Positions 46,801 through 58,800 of a stretch of DNA of 64,000 bases are shown here, one piece after another (position 1 is the stretch's first letter; every line of letters begins with the position of its first letter). The DNA comes from Carettochelys insculpta (Eukaryota; Chordata; Testudines; Carettochelyidae). Below the pieces are notes generated by a model. That model did no database searches, was not told the origin of the DNA, and saw only the letters and a list, made by a program, of their open reading frames with translations. A program made the position numbers and the translations under genes. The stretch spans positions 33,507,501-33,571,500 of the forward strand of contig NC_134145.1 in NCBI RefSeq assembly GCF_033958435.1. Reading direction: 5' to 3'.

Positions 46801-49800
46801 CTTCTCTGTTTTGTCTATTGCCAAAGTCATTGTTGGTGCTTTATACATAATAAAAGTACAAGGAGAAGACCTATAAAGCTGTGGCGCTTGGGTGGGAGGG
46901 CATGGGTTTGGGGGTTTTTGCATGATAGATAATTTTTCAAGGCTCTTGTTTTAGCTTGCTGGAAGACCTTTATTGGTTACAGGCTCTTTACAAATGTGTA
47001 TTCTACTATCTACGTAGCAGTAATAATGTAAATAAAGTTTAGCCATTTCAACCAAAATAAAGACTCTTTAATATCATGTTTTCCAGTGTTTTTGCAGCAA
47101 TTTTTGTTACAGAGCATCTAAGTATTTTGAAGCTCAAATTCCAAAAAGTCCCTTATGGATGCGAGAAGAAGAAAGGTAATTAGATCACATGTTATTTTGT
47201 TTGTTCTGTGTGAGTTCAGGTACAGTACGACTAGCTGCGAGATGGTCATAAAATGGTTATACTGAAACTAAAGACAATCTAGAACTGCCACAAGTTAATG
47301 GGTGTGTGTGTGTGTGTGTGTGTAATAAAAGTTGAGTATATAATCAAGAGAGTAATTTTACTGAATTGACATGATTGGCATTATAGGTGTCAATTAACAA
47401 AATATCCCAAAGTCTGATGTGGAGAGGTGCTGAAAAACTGCAATTCCTGTTAAATTCAAAAAGTTCTTCTCAAGATTGGAATATGAATTTTTCTAAAATA
47501 TACTAAGGATAGTATTAATTCATTTTATCCTATTACAAGAGTTGTTCTGATCTTAATATAACACTGATAATGGATTTGATGTCAAGACCTGAAAATATGT
47601 ATCAGAAGACAAAACACAGGACTACAATATAAAGCAGTACAGCATCGTAGGTGAAATTCTGATTTCACGTTCTTTTAAGCAATAGATAAGGGGAAATGGG
47701 CAACGTACATTTTGGAAGGGAGTAATTTTGTCGTTTCTCTTGGTAAATTGACTGCTTTGGTAAGTAGGGAAACAAATACTTGAAATTAACCAACCAAACC
47801 ACTGGATGTCACCATTTCACAGTATAAATATCTGCCTGGAGAAAGGTTATACAAGTTTATCTAACTTGCTCCAAAAATATTCTTTAGGACATTGTTTTTA
47901 AGAATCTTCTGTATTTAGCTCTTGTTCTAAATGGGAAAAAGCTAGAACTAAATTTTGATAGTGACAGAATTTTCTAAGAATTGCCTAGACTGTAAACTTT
48001 CCAAGACTTGGGCTGTCTCTTAATACCAACACTCCCTTGATGCTATTTAAAAATAATTAGAAGTAAACATGTAAAGGATATTTTTGAAATCCTTTCGGGG
48101 CAGAAAGTAAAGTTCTCATTGAAAACCCACAAATGAAGAATTTTGGGTGATACTACAATATGCTTTTTTGACATACTATATTTTTATCTCAAGTTTTCAG
48201 ACTTAAACCTTTGAGGTGAATCAAATGGTTCCCATCCATCAGCACTGTTTTTCAGGCTGTCTGTGGACTGCATTGGTTTTCACTTGGTTCACGTTTAGAA
48301 TGTTTCTATCTCATATATTGCAAGAAAACTGTTTTTAAAATAATATCCGAGGAAATTTGTAGCACACTGTTGTTGCTGCATAAACAAATAAGCACGCTAA
48401 TTTTAAATCCCAATAGACACTTTTTAGAGGGAAGAAGTCCACTGAACACTTCTTAAATGGGTAAGAATTTTCAGGGAGTCTTTCTAAAATCAATATTACC
48501 TTTTCATTCTGATTTATAATGAAAATATGTATTTCTAAGTTTTACTGGATGTGTTCACTGCGAAGCTTTATTTTATTTTGTTGATAGAATACAATATGGT
48601 TTTAAAATGAGTTTTGGCGGGTAAAACTTCAGATAATGATTGTGGAAATCCTCTTCAAAATTGCTAATGGTAGGTTCCTACAAATACCCTCCAGAGTGAA
48701 GTTGCTTATGTATGTACTGGCTGAACCTCTCTAGTCTGTTCCTCTCTGGTCTGGCAACATCCATGGTCCAGCCTGGTTTTAGTTAGCCAGATGTCCACTT
48801 ATCATGGGCGTAGCCAAATTTCCCATGGTCCCATAAAGTTTGTTTGCAGCCACTAGTCCTGGCTCTCCAGTGTTCTGTGCTGTTGTTTAGCTGTAATTTA
48901 CCCTAAATGTCTTCCAAGAGCCCAGTAAGCAATAAAAATGTTGGAAGTCCTGCTAGATAATATTGAACATCCATGGTTTGGAGAATTCTCTGATTTGGCA
49001 CCAGTCACGTCCTCAAGGTGCCAGACTAGAGAGGTTGAACCTGTAATTAGTCCTCTGAGTTTTATGGGACTATCCAGAAGAATAGTTACATCCACACACA
49101 AATATTTGCAGAGTTCAGCTCCAATGCAGTACTAAAAATCTCCTGTTGTTCATTTTTACTATTACTTGTTGGGAAAGTCTTCCAAAGTGGTGTTTCAAAA
49201 ACACTTCTGACATGGTTTTTTATTTACTCCTTAATTTTTTTGTGTGTGCGCAGACCACCAGACATAGAACTGCTGAAGGAAGGACAAAGGTACAGCTGAA
49301 TCAATGATTTTTACATTTATTATATTCATAATTGGAAACATTAACAGTAAACCAGGTGATATGGAAGTCTATGATTTCCTGTTTTGCTGCATTATATAAT
49401 GTACAATTATTGCAGACCGCACAAAGAATATTTGCCTTGTTCAGCTTTTCCTTTTGTGATGCTAAGAAGAGTATTTGATCTGTATGATTTAGTGTACATC
49501 TGCTCATAGCCTGTAACTCTTAATTGAACCTGTTGAAACCTGACACAAATGTAATGTTTGTACTCTGCATATTTTGTACCGTTGATTCTTTATAAACCAA
49601 ATGGTACCAATTATATGTGTTGAAAGCTTCTGCATGTCTTAATATGAAACATTTATAGCTGCAAAATATCCTACCATTCTTTGTTTGCTTCCACCTCTTT
49701 GTAAGTTCTATAAATTGTGAATTTTGTTCATTTTCTTCTCTAGCATTTGGCCATTGGGGGCAAGCTTGCATACTCCTGCAGAAGCATGTAATCTATTATC

Positions 49801-52800
49801 TCCTTGTTCTTGATCAGCACGTAGGCTGTGTGTACGCTACAAAAATAACTTCGAAGTTGCTTTCTTCAAAGTACAACTTCGAAGTAACAGACTTGGAGGT
49901 TGACCGTCGACACACACCCTACTTGGAAATTAAATTTCGAAGTAGGGCACTACTCCATTCCTGGGAATATGGAGTAAGGACTTCAAATTTGGGCTCCCTT
50001 ACTTCAAAGTTAACTTCGAAGTAAGGGATAATGTGTGTAGATGCTCTGCAGGTTACTTTGAAGCCGCTCCTCATTTCAGAGTTAACTTTGAAGTTCGTTA
50101 CTAAGTGTAGATGCACCCATAGGCTACATCTACACTAGCATTCTTCTTTCGAAAGGCATGCAAATGGAGGAAGTCAAAATACAAATGAGGCGCAGATTTA
50201 CATATCTGGCACCTCATTTACGTATTCTTCGTTGTAAAGAGCTTTCAAAAGAAGAAAAGCAGTGTAGGTGCAGCTCTTTTGAAAGTAATCCCCATCTTCA
50301 AAAGAGCCTGTCTTTTTTTTTTTTGTAGGGAAGAAGGGTTTTTTCAAAGATGGGGATTACTTTAGAAAGAGCTGAGGCATGGGAAGATGCCTGTGTTCAC
50401 TCTAGAATTTTAAAGTTTTAAAATTTGGTAGCTTACAGCTGGCCTTATGCTGTTTTTTTCTTCTAAATTTTGTCAAAGCAAATATATTTTATTTTTTCTT
50501 TTCCTTTCCAGCCCTCATTTGTAAAATAAGATGTCTGTTGTGTCATATCTGCATTAGTTTTATTGATTACTAAACACTAAAACATTTTAAATTTGAAAAA
50601 AAACTTTAGCAAGCAACTCTTAGATCCCTTGTTAAGGGTCTAATTCTTAATGTTAAATGACAAACACACTTTTGCTGGAACAAAATTAGTTCTTCATTCT
50701 TAAAATATATTCAAATCAAAATAGTCTAGCTTGCAAAAGCTATTATAATTGAAATCTTCCCTGTGTTTTACTGATGGTCTGTTCTTCTGTTACAGTGGCC
50801 AGTCTGGGGAAGAAGTAAAACTGCACGATGAAGTCATTAAAGTATCAGATATTGAGAATCCCAGGACATCAGCAAGCCAATGTGACTTTGTCTCCCATGG
50901 CACATACAGTGACAGCAGCAGTAATAGTGAACAAGAATTTGTTTCCTCTATTCTACCAGGAAATCAATTAAGCGCAACCAGTCGGGCACAACCATTGCAC
51001 AAAAAAAGTATACTCAAAAAGAGACAAAGTCAGAATATAAACAGTGCACACAGAGGTGAAGACCATAGTGTGATAAATGTCACTAAACAATTAAATGAGT
51101 GCAAATTAGATGTCAAGGAAGAAAAGAGTGCTAGCTCTGTTACTTTTCAAAACAAAGTAACTGACGTTTCTTCGGACACTATTATGTCTGAGAACATCAA
51201 AAATGCAGAAGACTCAGAAAACTGTGAAAATAGGTGTAATGGTTCACAAGTAGTTTTGCTAAGTGTGAGCAAAAAGGGGGAAGAACAACTGAAAAAAATA
51301 CTTGCTAAATCAAAACAGCATATCAAACTTGAGTTGAATGCACCAATTGATTCCCTTACTGCTACATGTAGTTTGTTAGACATGCTTAAACAGACTTTTA
51401 TTGAATGGAGAACTGAAGAAACTTTAAAATTTCTCTGTGGTTCCAACTACACTGCTGCGTGTTTACCAGAACACACATCAGCTGTTAACTGTGAAAAAGA
51501 AGACCTTGATGAGGATGACTTATTAGAAACAGCAGATGACCTTAAAGACACTGCAGCTGCTATAACGGAATCTAAAAACAGTCTGAACCAGTCTTTGCCC
51601 TTCAGGGACTCAGGTGCCACAGTTAAACCTTTGCCTAGCTATGAAAAGCTAAAAGAACAAACAGAACTATTAGGACTAAGGGTAAAGGAATTCTATAAAG
51701 GAAAGTGCCTCTTGGCTGAAGAAGCAAAAACTCAGGTTAAAGGAGTGGAGCATCCTAGCAATGTTAAAGTAAGCATCCTGGGAAAATGGATTGTTAAAAT
51801 CTGCCATTTTAAAAATAATATTATAAACAATTTAGTTCTATATGTTCTTTATAATGCTTAATTGAAAGGGACACTAAATCTAGATGGCCTCTAGATGCTA
51901 GCACAATATGAATGTTGATAATTATAAAATTCCACACTGTCACCTTCTGTAGGTCATTCTTGTATGAGACCAAGTTCTGTTGGTGAGAGACATGAGCTTT
52001 TTCACCACACAGAGCTCTTCTTTAGGTCTAGGGAAGCTACACCAAACATCACAATTAATTCCATGATGGAACAGATTGTTAGGCATGATCTAAGGGACTG
52101 TTCTAGGTAGAATGGCCCAGTAAAACCTAAAGTTTGTGCTCCAAAATCTCTGTTAATCTATAATGTGCCACAGGACTTCTTGTTGTTTTTGAAGATAAAA
52201 AAATTTAAAAATTAAAAATTAAAAAAAAAAAGTTAAAATTCACTTAGGAAAATTAGATGTCTGCAAGTCACCAGGGCCAGATGAAATGCATCCTAGAATA
52301 CTCAAGGAGCTGATAGAGGAGGTATATGAGCCTTTATCTATCATCTTTGGAAAATCATGGGAGACAGGAGAGATTCCAGAAGACTGGAAAAGGGCAAATA
52401 TAATGCCCATCTATAAAAACGGGAATAAGAATAACCCAGAAAACTACAGGCCAGTCAGCTTAACTTCAGTGCCAGGAAAGATAATGGAGCAGGTAATTAA
52501 AGAAATCATCTGCAAGCACTTAGAAGGTGGTAAGGTGATAGGGAAGAGCCAGCATGGATTTGTAAAGAACAAATCATGTCAAACTATAATCTGATAGCTT
52601 TCTTTGATAGGATAAGAGCCTTATGGATAGGGGAGAAGCGGTAGATGTGGCGTACTTAGACTTTAGTAAAGCATTTGGTACAGTCTCGCATGATATTCTT
52701 ATAAAAAGCTAGGTAAATATAATTTAGATGAGGCTACTATAAGGTGGGTGCATAACTGGCTGGATAACTGTACCCAGAGAGTAGTTCTTAATGGTTCTCA

Positions 52801-55800
52801 ATCCTGGTGGAAAAGTATAACCAGTGGGGTTCCGCAGGGATCTGTGTTAGGACCGGTTCTGTTCAATATCTTCATTAATGATTTAGATATTGGCATAGAA
52901 AGTACACTTATTAAGTTTGCAGATGATACCAAGCTGGGAGGGGTTGCAACTGCTTTGGAAGATAGGGTCATAATTCAAAATGATCTGGATTAATTGGAGA
53001 AATGGTCTGAGGTAAACGGGATAAAGTTTAACAAGGACAAATGCAAAGTGCTCCACTTGGGAAGGAGCAATCAGTTTCACACATACAGAATGGGGAGAGA
53101 CTGTCTAGGAATGACTACAGCAGAAAGGGATCTAGGGGTTACAGTGGACCACAAGCTAAATATGCGTCAACGGTGTGATGCTGTTGCAAAAAAAAGCAAA
53201 CATGATTCTGGGATGCATTAATAGGTGTGTTGTGAACAAGACACGAGAAGTCATTCTTCCACTCTACTCTGCGCTGGTTAGGCCTCAGCTGGAGTATTGT
53301 GTCCAGTTCTGGGCACCGCAGTTCAAGAAAGATGTGGAGAAATTAGAGAGTCCAGCAAAGAGCAACAAGAATGATTAAAGGTCTAGAGAATGTGACCTAT
53401 GAAGGAAGGCTGAAAGAATTGGGCTTGTTTAGTTTGGAAAAGAGAAGATTGAGGGGTGACATGATAGTGGTTTTCAGGTATCTAAAAGGGTGTCATAAGG
53501 AGGAGGGAGAAAACTTGTTCTTCTTGACCTCTGAGGATAGAACAAGAGGCAATGGACTTAAACTGCAGCAAGGGAGGTTTAGGTTGGACATTAGGAAAAA
53601 GTTCCTAACTGTCAGGGTGGTCAAACAGTGGAATAAATTGCCAAGGGAGGTTGTGGAATCTCCATCGCCGGAGATATTTAACAGGTTAGACAGATGTCTA
53701 TCAGGGATGGTTTAGACAGTACTTGGTCCTACCATTGGGGCAGGGGGCTGGACTCGAGGTCCTTTCCAGTCCTAGTGTTCTATGATTCTATGATATGAAC
53801 TAACTCTGCTACTCCTCTGATGCAGGACAAAAAGCAGGGGTTGGTGTGTTAGATTGTTTTATAATAAGCCATAAATCCAGTCTGCCTAGTGAATCCAAGG
53901 TTTTTAGTACCTAGCAGAGTTATGAGTTAAACCTTTCAAGCTCATCTGTGCAAGACAGTGGAAACGGCTACAAGTATGGCTGAGAATTCTTTTTTTCTAG
54001 CATATTATCAGTTTGTCATCACTAAGATTTGCAGTCTGTTCCCATATGCCCTTCGTAAATGGAGGCACACGGCTTTACAAATTACACCTTTGTGACAGAA
54101 TGGGCTTTCGGCCAGTAATAACAATAATTAAAAATGGTCAGCTCCTGAGCAATTACCTAGTTTTTTGGCTTGGGGGAAGGTGACACAAGCCTGGAGGTAA
54201 GTGTGGAAGGAGGAAGGAACAATCAAGTGGGTTTTCTGGGTGAAGAGGAGAAAGTGGGCCAATCAGCCACTTCTCTAAGATGTTTATACACTAATGCCAG
54301 AAGCCTGGGGAACAAACAGGAAGAATTAGAGGCCCTGGCACAGTCACACAAGTATGAGGTGGTTGGAATAACGGAGACTTGGTGGGACGATTCGCATAAC
54401 TGGAGCATGGTCATGGAAGGTTATAAATTTTTCAGGAAGGACAGACGGGAGAAAAGGAGGAGGAGTTGCGCTCTGTGTGAGGAAGCAGTATGATAGCTCA
54501 GAGCTCCAGTATGAAGAAGGAGAAAATCCAGTTGCGTGTCTTTGGGTTAAGCTTAGAAGTGGAAGTAACAGAGGTGATGTTGTAGTTGGTGTCTGTTATA
54601 GGCCACCAGATCAGGGAGAGGAGATAGGTGAGGCTTTCTTCAGGCAGCTTAGTGAAGCTTCCAAATCACAGGCCCTGGTTCTCATGGGAGACTTTAATCA
54701 TCCATACATTTGTTGGGAGACCGATACATCAGCACACAGACAATCCAGGAAGTTTTTTGGAGAATGTTGGGGATAACTTCTTGGTACATGTTCTGAAGGA
54801 ACCAACCAGGGGCCGTGTGTAACTTGACCTGTTGCTCACAAACAGGGAAGAACTAGTAGAAAAAATAGAAGTGGGAGGGAACCTGGGCTGCAGCGACCAT
54901 GAGATCGTAGATTTCAGGATCCGGGCGAAAGGAAGAAGGGTGAGCAGTAACATACAGACCCTTGAGTTCAGAATAGCAGACTCTGACTCCCTAAGAGACC
55001 ATATGAGCAGGATCCTTTGGGAAATGAAGATGAAGGGGAAAAGAGTTGAAGAGAACTGGAAGTATTTTAAAGAAGTCTTACTGAAGGCACAGGAACAAAC
55101 AATCCCGCTGCATAGTAAGAAATGCAAAAATGGTAGGCAGCCAGCTTGGCTTAACAGGGAAATCCTTAGTCAACTTAAATTCAAAAAGGATGCATACAAG
55201 AAATGGAAACATGGGCAGTTGACTAAGGAGGAGTATAAACATACGGCTGGAGAATGCTGGGCAGTAATCAGGAAAGCGAAAGCACAATTGGAACTGCAGC
55301 TGGCAAGGGATGTGAAGAGTAACAAGAAGGGTTTCTACAGGCATGTGAACAATAAACGGGTTATCAGAGAAGGTGTGGGGCCATTACTGGATGAGGGAGG
55401 TAACCTAGTGACAGATGATGCAGGAAAAGCTGAAGTACTCAATGCTTTTTTTGCCTCAGTCTTCATGGACAAAGTCAACTTCCCAATGATGGTCCTAGAT
55501 GATGCAGTATGGGAAGGTGGAGGGCAGCCATCTGTGGGGAAGGAACAAGTTCTGAGCTATCTAGAAAAACTAGATGTGCACAAGTCCATGGGTCTGGATT
55601 TAATGCACCCGAGGGTACTAAAGGAATTGGCCGAGGTCATTGCTGAACCTTTGGTCATTACCCTTGAAGACTCTTGGAGATTGGGGGAGATACCGGATGA
55701 CTGGAAGAAGGCAGACATAGTGCCCATCTTTAAAAAAGAAAAGAAGGACAATCCATGGAACTATAGACCTGTCAGCCTTACCTCAATCCCTGGGAAAATA

Positions 55801-58800
55801 ATGGAGGGAATCCTCAAGGAATCCATTTTGAAGCACTTGGAAGAGGGGAAAGTGATCAAAAGTAGCCAATATGGATTCACCAGGGGCAAGTCCTGCCTCA
55901 CCAATCTGATTAGCTTCTATGATGAGGTAACAAGCTCTGTGGACGTGAGGAAGTCAGTGGACGTGATATACCTTGACTTCAGCAAGGCTTTTGATATGGT
56001 CTCCCGCAACATTCTTGTCCATAAGTTAAGGAAATATGGATTATATCCTTGGAGTATAAGATGGATAGAAAGCTGGCTTGATGGTCGGGCTCAACGGGTA
56101 GTGGTCAATGGCTCAATATCTGGATGGCGGTCTGTTTCAAGCGGAGTGCTGCAAGGCTCGGTTCTGGGGCCAGTGTTATTCAACATCTTTATTAATGACC
56201 TGGATGAGGGACTGGGTTGCACCCTCAGCAAGTTTGTAGATGACACAAAACTAGGGGGAGAGGTAGATATGTTGGAGGGTAGAGAGAGAATCCAGAGGGA
56301 CGTGGATAAATTGGAGGACTGGTCCAAAAGGAATCTGATGCGGTTCAATAAGGAGAAGTGTAGAGTCCTGCACCTGGGGCAGAAGAATCCCAAGCATTTT
56401 GTTATAGGCTGGGGACTGACTGGCTCAGCAGCAGTATGATGGAAGGGGACCTAGGGGTTATGATGGATGAAAGGCTGGATATGAGTAAACAGTGTGCCCT
56501 TGTAGCCAAGAAAGCTAACGGCATACTGGGGTGCATTAGGAGGAGTATTTCAAGCAGATCTAGAGAAGTAGTTATTCCTCTTTATTTGGCACTGGTGAGG
56601 CCACAGCTGGAACATTGTGTCCAGTTTTGGGCCCCGCAGTATAAAAAGGATGTGGATTTGCTAGAGCAGGTTCAGTGAAGGGCAACAAAAAATATTAAGG
56701 GTCTGGAGCACAAGACCTATGAGGATAGGCTGAGGGATTTGGGCTTGTTTAGTTTACGGAGGAGAAGACTTAGAGGTGATTTAATAGCAGCCTTCAACTT
56801 CTTGAAGGGGAGCTCTAAAAAGGAGGGTGAGAAACTGTTCTAAGTGGTGTCAGATGGCAGAACAAGGAGTAATGGTCAGAAGTTGAAGAGGGAAAGGTGT
56901 AGGTTAGATATTAGGAAAAATTTCTTCACCAGGCTGGTGCTGAAGCATTGGAATGCGTTGCCTAGAGAGGTGGTGGATTCTCCATCCCTTGAGGTTTTCA
57001 AGTCCCAGCTGGACAAGGTCCTGGCTGGGATGACTTAGTGGGGGTTGATCCTGCTTGAAGCAGGGGGCTGGACTAGATTCCCTCCTGAGGTCCCTTCCAG
57101 TCCTGTGATTCTGTAATGAAGTTTCATGTTCGGTTTCAGCAGCTTCTTGTCAGTGACGTTCTGTGACATGGCTAGTCAGCTGTTTGTGTGCTTTAATTTA
57201 GTATAAACAGAAAGGAAAGCATTACTAAACTGAGCTAATTTAAGAATGTTAAGGATTAGATTAATTACTATCCATCCGTTGTGCAGATGCATAGAGGGAA
57301 TACAGATCTTACACCTGTGTCTGCACGAGCACCAAACACAACCAACATGCCTGTTTTCAGAGCTCTGGAGTAACTGCTTCCCTCTGCATTCACTTTAGGA
57401 TCACAGAGACTTCCCAATCTTTTAGATTTCAGGTATTCCAAGGTACTATATAGTTTTGCCTACTTTCTAGACATTGACATCATGTTGCACAGCTGTGCAC
57501 CTCCTCCTGTATGTCTTCTGGTAGGAGGATTTAGAGCTACCAAGATATGCAAAACCAAGAGGTTTTACCTTTTCCAAGTCCATTAGACCAGCTCTAAGCA
57601 TCCATTTCCTTCAGTCTCCATAATAGGGAGACACTACTCTGGCTGACTAAGTTACACATTTTGTATTGGTATACGTATTTCTGAGTTCCTTTAACTTTTC
57701 GGAAGTTGTCAATATGAGAGGCATACTTTTAAAAACACTTTTCTTAAATAAAGTAACTGTAGTGTGCTTAAAATGAAAGTTGTGTTGGCTCAGATTATAT
57801 CATATAAGCCTCTTCCCCCATTAGTTTTTATAAGACGCCCTTCATAATGTCTTCTGAAGAAAGGGAAAAATAGATTAATACTAATAGTAGGCCTGGCTTG
57901 ATGTGGAAGTGAGGAAAAGTAAGCAAATTATATCTAAGGTCCAATTTAAATAACAGTTCAGTTCTTTGGGAGCTCATACAATTTCTAACTACTCCTCTCC
58001 AACTGCAATTTCCATCCACTACTCTGAAGCCAGATCATTATTTAGAAAATCTATTCCTTTAAGTTTGGAATCCTCTTTGCTTTCATTTATATAACTACTG
58101 AGCCACCTTTTTTCTGTTCAGAAACGAGTAAAATTTAACCATGGGGGAAATTCATCAGTAGTTGACCACGATATTGCTTTGATGTGTTGACTTTGAAATT
58201 CAAATGTCTAGCATGTTTTTTATTCTGTTTTTGTATTGTAATGCAGGGAGACCAGCAGGGCGATCCCATCCTTCCACCTGTGGATTCTCATGCTCAAAAG
58301 CAGATTCGAATGCAGATTGTACTGGAAAAATTGGGCAAAGTGTATGTATCTCTTCTTCCTCTAAGTGCTTATGACTGAATTAAATCTCCAGCCCAAATTA
58401 GTGCAGAATGTGGTTGCCTGTTCATTATTCAGTGTTTCACATATTGAACACATTACACACATGGTCTGGGATCTCCATTTTCTGCCTATTAAATTCTATC
58501 CAAAAATTAAGACATAAGATAAAGATTTTTTTAATGGGCTCAGACTTAGTTGCTTGAAGTATTTGGGGAGGCGGGGGAGAGGGAGAGACACCTGTAGTTA
58601 TTAGCGGAGTTGCACAATGTGATAACCTCCTGGATCATAAGAGGTTTATATGGCAGGACACTTTACAAAAGGATATACCCCCTTTCTTAGGTATGTCAGA
58701 GTCTGCATTTGGTAAACTTTGGTTATGTTGTGAAGCTCATTATTTTCCCTCTGCAGTGGGAGTGGGAGGGAAGGTATCACGAGCGTGAGAGCTGTTGGTT

